Below, one piece after another: positions 36,788-45,087 of a DNA stretch of 64,000 nt; the first letter of the stretch is position 1, and each line of letters opens with the position of its first letter. The notes below the pieces were generated by a model. The model had not been told where the DNA came from, searched no databases, and saw nothing but the letters and a program-made list of their open reading frames with translations. The stretch spans positions 682,001-746,000 of the forward strand of contig BAFH01000004.1 of NCBI GenBank assembly GCA_000296795.1. The letters run 5' to 3'. Made by a program: the position numbers and the translations under genes. Origin of the DNA: Candidatus Jettenia caeni (GTDB lineage: Bacteria > Planctomycetota > Brocadiia > Brocadiales > Brocadiaceae).

Positions 36788-37860
36788 AAATGAGCACATC
36801 ATTATTTGAAAACTTCCTTATCGATTTCGTAGAAGCAAGCGGAGGAATAGCAGAACAAAGCAGTGAAGGAACCTATACAATCCTTTACGGCCCTCAGCAT
36901 ACCTTAAAAACAGTAACCCTTGAATTAGAGGCCGCAAAAGAGAATCCCCATACAGAATTGTTCCTGCCCGGAAGCGATTTTTTTGAGACAATTATACATG
37001 ATGCAACTACAAAAGGAAGAATTTGTTCGACTTACGTATTGGGATCGTTGCCAATCATGAAACTCATTCAATCGGATGCAATAAAGATGTTCAGCTTCAT
37101 GGAGCACAAAAAGGAAGGCGTAAAGAAAATAGAACCACAGAGGTCTCCTTTTCAGCCTTATAACCTCAAGGTGTTGTCATTTACTTTTCAGATACGTATC
37201 ACAACGGACATTATCGAAGAAAGCTTATATACGGTCTCCGTTGACGCCCGTTCCCTGAAAGTGCTCAAAAATTTTATCGAATTGATAGACAAATTTCACC
37301 ATTATGAGCACTATGAGGAAGACACCCCCGATTATCGGGCGCATACTCCACCTGAATGCTACCAAATTGCTATAGATAACATACAGCAGAGATTAACAAG
37401 TCTAATTGCACGAAAAAAACAGGAAGTGGTTAATTTGAGAAATAAAGAAGCAGAGCGTATTACAAAATACTATGAAACACTCTTTCAGGAGGCAGAAGAA
37501 CTTTTGATGAAAAAGGCGCACGATAAAAAAGCAGTTGAAGAGATTCAGACAAAACAAAAAGCAATCCAACTCCAAAAACAGGCTGCCTTAAGCGACATTG
37601 AGCTTCGATACAAAATGGACGCGCATTTATCGCTTGTTTCTGTACTGGTTACAAACTACCCCTGTTATGTCTCAAATATATCTGTACCATTTTCATCACA
37701 AGCAATGGAATTTGATATCCTATGGAATCCGCTTTTTACCCGATTCGAACCCTTGAATTGCCCGGCATGTAAAGGTCACACCTATCAACTCACCGTGCTT
37801 CGTTCTGGCATACAATGCCAGGTATGCCTTCATAAGGCACCTACAATCCAAAAAAAATAA
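36784..37860 (+). CDS. Helicase-associated protein with coiled coil and C-terminal zinc ribbon
   Basis: A 358-residue protein of no named family. The N-terminal 100 residues (FVEASGGIAEQSSEGTYTILYGP... ELFLPGSDFFETII) resemble the accessory module found fused to or beside SNF2/RapA helicases. A charged helical coiled coil follows at about 200-275. The C terminus has CPACKGHTY and CQVC, a four-Cys zinc ribbon. Its start overlaps the helicase stop by 4 bp. I infer it is the substrate-binding or nucleic-acid-binding partner of the helicase. It might begin at MSTSLFENF (36790). Confidence 0.78.
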   Translation: MKMSTSLFENFLIDFVEASGGIAEQSSEGTYTILYGPQHTLKTVTLELEAAKENPHTELFLPGSDFFETIIHDATTKGRICSTYVLGSLPIMKLIQSDAIKMFSFMEHKKEGVKKIEPQRSPFQPYNLKVLSFTFQIRITTDIIEESLYTVSVDARSLKVLKNFIELIDKFHHYEHYEEDTPDYRAHTPPECYQIAIDNIQQRLTSLIARKKQEVVNLRNKEAERITKYYETLFQEAEELLMKKAHDKKAVEEIQTKQKAIQLQKQAALSDIELRYKMDAHLSLVSVLVTNYPCYVSNISVPFSSQAMEFDILWNPLFTRFEPLNCPACKGHTYQLTVLRSGIQCQVCLHKAPTIQKK

Positions 37861-37880
37861 ATATACCAGTTTCCCATATC

Positions 37881-38100
37881 ACCCCTTCGGGGTTTAACGG
37901 CCTTTTTCTGTTTTTTCCTATAATATAATCATGACATCCCTACGGGATTGAGCAGGAAAATAAGTAGAGACGCAAAATCTTGCAATCTCTACGATGAAAC
38001 CGAATACGCTAATCAATCGTTGATCACAATAATCCAAGCCCAAAGGGCTGATATGATTATAGACAATGAACAATCACGAATAAATAACTCCGATAGGGGT
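37881..38100. repeat. Cluster of short palindromes with about 50-bp spacing
   Basis: Four hairpins have a 5-bp stem and three- or four-base loop: ACCCC-TTC-GGGGT (37881-37893), ATCCC-TAC-GGGAT (37936-37948), AGCCC-AAA-GGGCT (38037-38049) and ACTCC-GATA-GGGGT (38087-38100). They start 55, 101 and 50 bp apart, and a degenerate ATCTCTACGATGA copy falls in the gap at about 37985. A further palindrome GTAGAGA...TCTCTAC lies at 37964-37992. The two last hairpins share a following TGATATGATTATAG-like tail. It is probably a REP-type repeat region; I see no ORF in it. Confidence 0.6.
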
Positions 38101-38128
38101 GAAATGATTGTAGAATCATACGATTTAT

Positions 38129-39244
38129 TTAAGATTTCGAACGGCCTCGCTTGTTTACAAAGACAATCAGATGGCTCATCAGGATATAAACCAGTCCGGA
38201 GAATGCGGCCAGCCAGGTCAATAACGCTATGTATACAAAACAGCGCGGAATTACATACAGAAATTCCAGGTCCATCGCCCGGGCCATCTGGAATGTACAA
38301 GCAGTATACATACCCAGAGGGAAGATCGCTCCCCAATAGAGAGGATCGTACTTCAACGGGAATCGCTTGTAGACATACCTCCACATGGCCAGAATAATAA
38401 GCATGGGAATCCACCACGTACCGGTCGCCCAATAAAATATGGTAAAACCCTTCAGAAAAGGGAGTAACGACCGAAGGAAAGGAGCATCAGGCGAGTTGGC
38501 AATGAGGAGAGAGCCGGCGAGAGTAGAGATGGCCATTGCCCCCATGTTGATCCAGTAAGGCGGCGTCAGGTCACCGGGGGAAAACTTAAAGAACGTATAA
38601 CGGTAGAAAATAAGGGAAATCATCCAAATATAAAGCATACCGCCCCACAACCACATGGAGAGGGCGAAGAAGTTTACTTCAAGCTTGTAAGGCTGTTTCC
38701 AATGAGAGGCTATAAGGGCGCTCAGGGCAGCGATCGATTGGGTAGAGACGACAGCAAGTAACCACGCACCGGTAATGCCCTCACCCAGAGAAGGTTTATT
38801 CTCCTTAATGGTAAAGGCGGTGAAAATGGTGTAAGTCAGACATAGCCAAAGAATGATTCCCATGACCCATAAAAATATTGCTACCCGATAACTTCCTGAG
38901 ATCAGCACAAATTGACTGCCAAGAACACAGGACCCGGCAACAAACGTGAAGAAACCCGGACCACGTTTGTGGTCAACCATGTCGCTAAAGAACTGGCTCG
39001 AAAACCAAATAATCCGCAGCACATTGAGAAACCATAAGACCAGGTAAACACCAATGTTCAGCCAGAACAGCGCAACAGCGATAAACGACATCCCTAACAA
39101 ATGGGCTGCGATGGAAACAATACCCGTAGCCATGACCATTGCAAAATAGGCCGGGACCAACCCCTTTACTGTCTCTTTCAAACCGTTCAGGAGAGGTAAA
39201 TAATCGAACTTCGGATAATTTTCAGGTTTTAGAGACATTGTCAT
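38129..39244 (-). CDS. TDT/TehA-family membrane transporter (SLAC1-like)
   Basis: A 371-residue polytopic protein with about ten hydrophobic helices. N-terminal [20 protein letters not shown] is typical of the tellurite-resistance/dicarboxylate transporter (TDT) family, which includes TehA, Mae1 and plant SLAC1 anion channels. Several family members export or import dicarboxylates, sulfite or anions; substrate cannot be assigned. The last codons run into the palindrome cluster. No neighbour is obviously linked. Confidence 0.82.
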   Translation of the reverse strand: MTMSLKPENYPKFDYLPLLNGLKETVKGLVPAYFAMVMATGIVSIAAHLLGMSFIAVALFWLNIGVYLVLWFLNVLRIIWFSSQFFSDMVDHKRGPGFFTFVAGSCVLGSQFVLISGSYRVAIFLWVMGIILWLCLTYTIFTAFTIKENKPSLGEGITGAWLLAVVSTQSIAALSALIASHWKQPYKLEVNFFALSMWLWGGMLYIWMISLIFYRYTFFKFSPGDLTPPYWINMGAMAISTLAGSLLIANSPDAPFLRSLLPFLKGFTIFYWATGTWWIPMLIILAMWRYVYKRFPLKYDPLYWGAIFPLGMYTACTFQMARAMDLEFLYVIPRCFVYIALLTWLAAFSGLVYILMSHLIVFVNKRGRSKS

Positions 39245-39329
39245 AGTCTGCCGGTAAGATCATTATGAAATAACGAGTAAAATATCTTTATCTTTAATAG
39301 GTGTCATAAATATCAAACTAATCCTTCGC

Positions 39330-39354
39330 GGGTTCAAGTTTGCAACTTGAACCC
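39330..39354. repeat. 11-bp palindrome in intergenic region
   Basis: GGGTTCAAGTT, a TGC spacer and its complement AACTTGAACCC form a perfect 25-nt palindrome between the transporter and the frameshifted gene. No T-tract follows, so it is more likely a dispersed repeat than a terminator. Confidence 0.55.
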
Positions 39355-39525
39355 TACAGTTAGAGTGTTGATTTAACTATAATTTTATTAATAGGGTTTG
39401 TAGCCGATCATGTGAGAATAAGATAATACATTCTTAAGGAAACTTTTCGCAATCAAAATTAAGAATTCAGGTTTCAAACATAAACCCGTACGCAACTAGC
39501 GGCAGAGGAGCAGCGTATATGCTTT

Positions 39526-40026
39526 TTAAATCAACTTAGCATGACGTATCCGATCCCGTAAAGCCGGTCGGTTTGAATACGTCTGTTGAATTTCTGCAAC
39601 TCGCTGTTTAAATTCTTCCAGCTTTCCCCGGTATTCCGCAAGTTCCCGCAAATCTTTTAACAGAGCAAGGGCGCTATCATATGATTTGGGCTTCTTTTCT
39701 TCGATCAAAGACTCTACCTGTTGCCACATTTCATTTTCTTTTCCTCCTAACTCCTCTAGCCAACGTTTTCTCACAAGTTCCGCTTTACGTTGTTTGTTCT
39801 TTTGTTTACGGTCTCGCCATTCCTCCACAGCTTGAATCAATTCGGCAATCGTCCTTTGCCCTGAATCTACATTCTTCTTGGGAGACTGCACCTTATTGGC
39901 TAACTCATGAAGGCGTCTGTTCAAAAGTACCGACAGATTAGGCTCTCCCCGACTTAAGCGTATGAGAAACTCATGTTGTTCTTTTGTTGATAATTTTTCG
40001 AGTTGCAGAGGTCTTGCTTGCGATCC
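39526..40026 (-). pseudogene. C-terminal part of a frameshifted conserved hypothetical gene
   Basis: This reading frame is open from just after a TGA at 40027-40029 to the stop at 39526 and encodes 166 residues. It begins ...QARPLQLEKLSTKEQHEF and continues into a highly charged helical region (residues of the form KAELVRKRWLEELGGKEN and SYDSALALLKDLRELAEYR). It is one base out of phase with the upstream ORF at 39954-40634, whose tail overlaps it. Together they look like one protein of about 370 residues. An ATG start inside this frame (39924) lacks a good ribosome-binding site. Sequencing error, real mutation or frameshifting cannot be told apart here. Confidence 0.6.
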
Positions 40027-40634
40027 TCACTCCTTTGGGCCGCTACCGCAAGCATCGCTTCGTCAATTCCAAAAAACCTGACAAAGCTCTTTAAGGCATC
40101 AGAGAGTTTGTTTAATCCTGTTGGAACAGGAGGCTCCAAAGTATCCCCATCAACATCTTCAAGCCCCAACGCATTTTCTGCGGCTTTCAGCCATGCCAGA
40201 TAGAGCATCCGGAAATCTCCCTGAAGCAGTTCCTCTCTCAATCCGACAAGTTCGTCTAACCACCCCTCACCTTCAGTCCATTCGGCAAGCTCTTCATCGT
40301 GAAAGTTCAGATCCAAAATTACATACTCTTTCGCCACTACTTTATTGATTTCATCAGAAATACAATATCGTCCGACTTTTTTCATATCAATCAGGGTTTG
40401 AGTTATACGGAACATCAAACGCCTTGCACCCCAATTGGCCATGTATAACATGGCATCAAAATAGTCCCTCATGAGTTGTTCAGGGTCTCCCCGGAAATCT
40501 CCGTAGCTATAGACAAAAGAGGCTGAGTGCGAGGTTACCCGTACCCGGCTAGAAAGGGCAGAAATCTCCGACTTCTGGCTTTTTGTTAGAGGACGGTCAA
40601 TTGTGCGAAATTCATAATATTGATACTCACTCAT
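39954..40634 (-). CDS. N-terminal part of the frameshifted conserved hypothetical protein
   Basis: A 226-residue ORF starting MSEYQYYEFRTIDRPLTKSQKSEISALSSRVRVTSHSASFVYSYGD-like residues, a beginning I recognise as recurring in uncharacterised bacterial proteins. The central region FDAMLYMANWGARRLMFRI and LAWLKAAENALG are hydrophobic/helical. The last ~25 residues (RKQDLCNSKNYQQKNN...) look out of frame, whereas the next frame gives a natural continuation. Function unknown; no catalytic motif seen. The reading frame break is at about 40000-40026. Confidence 0.6.
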   Translation of the reverse strand: MSEYQYYEFRTIDRPLTKSQKSEISALSSRVRVTSHSASFVYSYGDFRGDPEQLMRDYFDAMLYMANWGARRLMFRITQTLIDMKKVGRYCISDEINKVVAKEYVILDLNFHDEELAEWTEGEGWLDELVGLREELLQGDFRMLYLAWLKAAENALGLEDVDGDTLEPPVPTGLNKLSDALKSFVRFFGIDEAMLAVAAQRSEDRKQDLCNSKNYQQKNNMSFSYA

Positions 40635-41022
40635 GGTACATAGTCCTCTACCTGGTATCGTAATTAATCAAAATAAAATGCAAAATCCATGTAGAAGCGT
40701 ATAGTAATACGCCCTGCAAATAACATAATTAAGATTTATTTTTATCTTTATTTTATTAATTGTCAATATGTTATTTTATGACATAACGAGTGTTAAGCAG
40801 AATCATCAGGGATTATGGTCATTGTTCGATTTTATTATACTTTTCCTTATCAATAGTTCGGACATTCCTTTATTGAAAAGATAAAAATTGACAAACAAGA
40901 GTTAAGTGGTATAACCTATACTAAGTGACGTATCAAGAACTGTCACCATCGGACATGCAATAGAGAATGATGATAAGGTCTCTGGCCTACCAAACACCTT
41001 CTCATCGTTTCTCTTACTTCCT
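40635..41022. other. AT-rich intergenic region without a gene
   Basis: About 390 bp of AT-rich DNA upstream of the accessory block. No ORF with a ribosome-binding site, palindrome or RNA gene was recognised. It borders a possible AbiEii remnant. Confidence 0.4.
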
Positions 41023-41229
41023 ATGCCTGCTTACCGCGAAACAGCTCTGAATATAGGTGTAAGGAGAACAGCGCTTATGAGTATCAAGAAACGTGAGAGT
41101 CTGTTTATTTCTCCTCTGGAAAGAGACAAAGTCCTGCTGCTTTCACTTACATCAGTTCTTCGCTTGATGTATATAGACACTCCCCCCACAATAGTTTTGA
41201 AAGGAGGAACAGCCATCTATTGCTTATAA
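41023..41229 (+). pseudogene. Possible truncated AbiEii-type nucleotidyltransferase remnant
   Basis: A 68-residue ORF that ends in PPTIVLKGGTAIYCL and then a stop. VLKGGTA followed by a hydrophobic pair is the hallmark of AbiEii/AbiGii nucleotidyltransferase toxins, normally near residue 50 of a 250-residue protein. Here the protein stops directly after it. No AbiEi antitoxin is present. The link rests on one short motif, so I treat it as a weak candidate. Confidence 0.3.
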
Positions 41230-41287
41230 AAAGAAGAGAAACTCTTAAGGCATTAATACCAACAATATTTTGAAAGGAGGAATAATA

Positions 41288-43138
41288 ATGGCTTATATCT
41301 TTCGCGGGAAGCTTTGCGGGTTGATTTGCCCTGAATATCCAGAACCGCTTGCGAATGTAACTGTGCGGCTCTACCGCAGCCGTAATGTGCAAACTGTGGT
41401 AGCCTTAACTGTTACTAGTCCTAAAGAGCCTTTTGTCATCTTAACCGAAGAGCAGGTTAAAGAAAAATCATCTGCGTTGATCGCCGAAACCAATACCGAC
41501 GAAGAAGGTAACTTTACCTTCGAGTTGGGTGACAACGAGCGCTACAATGGTGAAGTGTTTGAAGTTGATGTCTACTGCACTACAGTGCCACGGCTTAAAC
41601 CGAGTTCACAGATACCAACGCCGCTGCAATTTTCAATCACAACCTTACAACCTCGCTGGCGGCAAACGGAAAAAGGCTTTGTGTCTGTATGGAATTACTG
41701 CCTTCCGCATCGCTTCTGGTGTCTGGTTCGCGGGCGCTTCGGTGCATGGACAATCTACGGACGGGTGACGCACTGCGCAACCGGTGCGCCGATTCCCAAC
41801 GTAAGGGTACGCGGCTTCGATGTTGATTGGCTTCAGGACGATAATCTCGGCTCAGCGATCACAGACACCAACGGCAAATTCCGGATCGATTATCTTGCCT
41901 CAGATTTCCAGCAGACCATCTTTTCCTCTTTTCAACTAGAGTGGGTAGGAGGACCTGACCTCTATTTCAAAGTTGAGACTCTCAGTGGTACCCCCTTGCT
42001 TACAGAACTGCCATCGCGTGGCCGTGACCCCGACCGGGAAAACGCTGGCCCGTGTTTCTGTGTAAACCTTTGCCTGGAAGAACAGCCCGAACCGCAGACC
42101 GAGCCACTTCCGGTATTCACAAAATTGGGCGGCTATAAATATGCGTCACAGATACACAGCAGCGTTCCCGGCACTGGTCTGACGGTAGGAGATAACCGCG
42201 CATTTTATTCCACCGTGCGGCTCAACGGTATCCTCTCTAAGAAACTCAACGGCCAGCCGATGGAATACCGTTTCGAGGTGCGCACAACCGATGCAACTGG
42301 CGGAAGTCCTGGTCCCTGGATGGCCATTCCGATGTTTCAAATCGCCCGCACGGTGATTGGCGATCTCGAGACATATGCCCCTGATTTTCCAGGGGATCCA
42401 AACCCTATCAAGACCAAAGATTACACTATCAACGGCGTAGCCGGACCGGATGAACTGGTAGCCTCCGTCACTGCCGATGGGTGGATCCAGGTACCCCAGG
42501 AGAGCGACGTCTTTAGCCCAGGCGGATATTTTCAACCCAACGGGAATATGATCAATCTGATTACCCCGATGCTTGCCGTCTTTGGCACAAAGGACATGAC
42601 TGGCGTCCTTGCCGGGAATAGCTCAACATCGAACGGAGCTACCCTCGCGGCAAATCATCACTTTTCGTTACGCATGCGGGTACGGCAAGCAGGCAATCCG
42701 GCAACTGAGATCACAGCCGGGTTCTGCCCCCACGTGGCAATCAATAACACTGGTTACGACAACGTGAAACACCATCCGTCATGGGCTGGCTTCACCGACC
42801 CTCCGAAAACCATCGGCGTACGCTTGCTTGACATTCAGCAGTTGATCACCAATGGGTGCGTAGAAATCACCAACGCCCTTGATGTGCTCTTCACAGCCAC
42901 ACATCCCGATCTCGGCTCTGTATCCGTGACAATGAGCGGCCCTGGTGGTCCTTACAATTTTACGCTCCCCGCCGCAGTACCAGGGGAACGCTTCGGCACA
43001 GCAACACCCTCCGGCTGGACAGTGGCTTCACTTCAGCCCTGCGCCTACATTGTACGGCTCTCGGTCCAGCTTCTGCTGACCACCGGCGATAGCATACCGG
43101 ATAACCTTTACGATGATATCGCGTTCTGCAAAAGCTAA
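41288..43138 (+). CDS. Large cytosolic protein with carboxypeptidase-regulatory-like domains
   Basis: A 616-residue protein starting MAYIFRGKLCGLICPEYPEPL, placed after a strong AAAGGAGG ribosome-binding site; a TTG 18 bp upstream lies inside that site and is rejected. Residues about 8-95 and 150-230 look like carboxypeptidase regulatory-like (CarboxypepD_reg, prealbumin-type) beta domains (ANVTVRLY..., TDTNGKFRIDYL). The C-terminal half is a Gly/Pro/Thr-rich beta-structured region. There is no signal peptide or membrane segment, although this fold is usual in exported proteins. Its base composition is visibly richer in GC than neighbours. I do not recognise a function. Confidence 0.72.
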   Translation: MAYIFRGKLCGLICPEYPEPLANVTVRLYRSRNVQTVVALTVTSPKEPFVILTEEQVKEKSSALIAETNTDEEGNFTFELGDNERYNGEVFEVDVYCTTVPRLKPSSQIPTPLQFSITTLQPRWRQTEKGFVSVWNYCLPHRFWCLVRGRFGAWTIYGRVTHCATGAPIPNVRVRGFDVDWLQDDNLGSAITDTNGKFRIDYLASDFQQTIFSSFQLEWVGGPDLYFKVETLSGTPLLTELPSRGRDPDRENAGPCFCVNLCLEEQPEPQTEPLPVFTKLGGYKYASQIHSSVPGTGLTVGDNRAFYSTVRLNGILSKKLNGQPMEYRFEVRTTDATGGSPGPWMAIPMFQIARTVIGDLETYAPDFPGDPNPIKTKDYTINGVAGPDELVASVTADGWIQVPQESDVFSPGGYFQPNGNMINLITPMLAVFGTKDMTGVLAGNSSTSNGATLAANHHFSLRMRVRQAGNPATEITAGFCPHVAINNTGYDNVKHHPSWAGFTDPPKTIGVRLLDIQQLITNGCVEITNALDVLFTATHPDLGSVSVTMSGPGGPYNFTLPAAVPGERFGTATPSGWTVASLQPCAYIVRLSVQLLLTTGDSIPDNLYDDIAFCKS

Positions 43139-43180
43139 CGCGCCGGCCGTGGGGTAATACCGTTGACAACTCACAAGAAA

Positions 43181-43212
43181 AGAGGAGGCGTAACTATTGC
43201 TACGCCTCCTCT
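43181..43212. terminator. Perfect 12-bp hairpin, probable terminator
   Basis: AGAGGAGGCGTA (43181-43192), an 8-nt loop and its exact complement (43201-43212) form a 12-bp stem. It lies 42 bp after the stop of the large plus-strand protein. On the minus strand the hairpin is followed by TTTTC, so it might serve the minus-strand methyltransferase gene as well. Confidence 0.6.
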
Positions 43213-43407
43213 CTGATAAAGCAGGAGTCTACAAGGGATGAAGGTCAGGTTTCACAATCCAAGACCAGGTCAGACCTTCATAATTCAGTTGCCAAACATA
43301 AGAGATAAAGAATTATAAATCTGAAATGTAATGTAGGATATCGAAACTTACTCTTACGAGGTCTGGAAAAAGTCCGTGCGGAATTTAATCGGTGTCTTCC
43401 GTCAATG

Positions 43408-43560
43408 TTACCTCCCCAACAAACGGCGGAAGAGAAACTCGCCGCGCAAATAATTACGTGTATGTTTGGATGGATTGTACTGGTTCAGGCTCTGGATAAA
43501 GGCCTCGATTTTCGCTTCTGAAAACCCGTAATGGGTTAACAAAGGAGGAATGTCGATATG
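43408..43560 (-). pseudogene. Frameshifted C-terminal tail of the methyltransferase-kinase gene
   Basis: In the frame next to the main ORF, 50 codons run from just after a TAG to a TAA at 43408-43410. They read HIDIPPLLTHYGFSEAKIEA then a segment on through NYLRGEFLFRRLLGR. This looks like a natural continuation of the kinase domain C terminus, whereas the last ~10 residues of the main ORF (CSISTFLLC) do not. A one-base slip at about 43560 would join them. Confidence 0.5.
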
Positions 43561-45047
43561 CTACAATAAAACTTTAGCCCCCTTGCAATATGCAGTAAAT
43601 CATGCCACGCGAATTTCTTCCCCGTAATCGACTTGGAGAACAGAATCGATTGCGCCATATCAATAATGTAAAAAGTTGGTAGAGTTGCAGGAGTGGCAGT
43701 CACAAGAATATTTCTAGGACTAAGGGCCCCGTGATAGATTCCCACCTCATGCATTTGTCGTATATGCTGGAACAGAATTTCAAGCTTAAGCAGATCTGTT
43801 TTTTTGTCAACTTTCTGTAGAAACTCTTTGAGCGAAATGGTATTAGGTATTTTACGCGTTGCTAAGGCTTCAATGCGGCCAAATTGGGTGCAATTACCAT
43901 ATCCCCAAAACAGCGGCTGGCTAGTAGGAATATTCGTCTGGTACAGCATGGACAAAGCTTCTAATTCCCGTTCTACGCGAAATTGAAATGTTTTTTCTCT
44001 CCAACGAGCCAGAAAACTGCGATGGCGATAAACCTTGATAATAGCTTCTACGTCCTGAATATTTTGTTCCCAGATTAAGGTTTCGTCTTCCTGTTTTAAA
44101 AATGTTTCCGGATAAAAAAATCGCAACGTGGAATCAACCAACTTCACAGAAGAGTTACAAGCGAAAATCTGAATTTCAGCCTGGATCATTTTTTTACAAT
44201 CAATGCATAGCGATGGCCTTGAACCAATAATCGATAAGGACGGATACGTTACTAGTTCGCCTCCATTTTTTCTGGCTATTTCCCCAATTTGCTGGATGGT
44301 CATGGTGTTCTTGGGTTTTTTGTGGCGTAAACAACTTCTCATGCGACGCAACGTATTCTTGAACGAATGATAATCAAAGAAGGATATGATTACGAATTTC
44401 CGTGCAACCCGCAATAATTCGCCAAGCAACCGCTCGCGCTCTGTAGGCATAGGCAAATGATGGCAAAGCCGAATGCAAACTATAGCGTCGATGCTCGAAT
44501 TTTGGAAAGGGATATGGAACGCCGAGGCGGTCATCCAGATGCGGCGCGCGGGCACGTGCGAGTTTGCTTTTCCATAGAGAATTTGGCCAACGGCAATATC
44601 TGCTTCAATGAGTAAATCAGTAAAAGGCGCTAATTGCGGGCTTAACCTTCCTCCCCCGCAAGGCAAATCCAGCATGGTCGCGCAATGTCCTTGCCGGGAC
44701 AGAAGCTGGTTTAATAACCGGTACTCTCGTTTGGTACTTAAGCGTTTTAAAAAGTATTTTTGGTACTTCAGGTTGTAATCTTGGGCGTCCTGCACTTCCT
44801 GGTAGTTTTGTTGGTAGGATTCACTGGTAAGTTGTTCGCGCGTTTGTCCCCAGGAATCAGCAGATCCAGCGCGGGCAAAAAGCGGTACGCCCTGGTAAAC
44901 AGGGTAAGTGTTATTACATTGTGTGCACCGGACCGTTTGTTCCTGGATTTGAATCCGGGCCAGACAAAAAGGGCACTGAAGCATATTTGCAATTAGCGTT
45001 AAATCTTCTTGCGAGTTTTTGGTTTTGTTAGTTTCGGGTTTTATCAT
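43536..45047 (-). CDS. Methyltransferase fused to LPS/RIO-kinase-like domain, C terminus frameshifted
   Basis: A 503-residue ORF from MIKPETN (a Met nine residues earlier at 45074 is less likely). An N-terminal Trm112-like zinc ribbon (CPFCLARIQIQ then CTQC) is followed by a class I SAM methyltransferase (motif I LDLPCGGGRLSPQ, then FQNSSIDAIVCIRLCHHL). The last 200 residues form an RIO/Kdo-kinase-like domain with HGALSPRNILV as the catalytic loop and an Asp in IIDMAQS. AGGA precedes the chosen start. No metal ligand or catalytic Asp in HGALSPRN makes it divergent. The normal C terminus lies in another frame downstream. A defective group II intron sits just upstream. Confidence 0.72.
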   Translation of the reverse strand: MIKPETNKTKNSQEDLTLIANMLQCPFCLARIQIQEQTVRCTQCNNTYPVYQGVPLFARAGSADSWGQTREQLTSESYQQNYQEVQDAQDYNLKYQKYFLKRLSTKREYRLLNQLLSRQGHCATMLDLPCGGGRLSPQLAPFTDLLIEADIAVGQILYGKANSHVPARRIWMTASAFHIPFQNSSIDAIVCIRLCHHLPMPTERERLLGELLRVARKFVIISFFDYHSFKNTLRRMRSCLRHKKPKNTMTIQQIGEIARKNGGELVTYPSLSIIGSRPSLCIDCKKMIQAEIQIFACNSSVKLVDSTLRFFYPETFLKQEDETLIWEQNIQDVEAIIKVYRHRSFLARWREKTFQFRVERELEALSMLYQTNIPTSQPLFWGYGNCTQFGRIEALATRKIPNTISLKEFLQKVDKKTDLLKLEILFQHIRQMHEVGIYHGALSPRNILVTATPATLPTFYIIDMAQSILFSKSITGKKFAWHDLLHIARGLKFYCSISTFLLC

Positions 45048-45087
45048 GATCGTTTCCTTCCGTACCGTAAGCATCTGATAAATTAAG

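Noticed and set aside
37881..38100. Possible CRISPR array
   Set aside because: The palindromes differ in sequence, stems are only 5 bp, spacing is irregular (50-101 bp) and no cas gene is present.
38013..38432. 139-codon minus-strand ORF overlapping the TehA-like gene end
   Set aside because: Mostly antisense or out-of-frame to the transporter and palindrome cluster, no ribosome-binding site.
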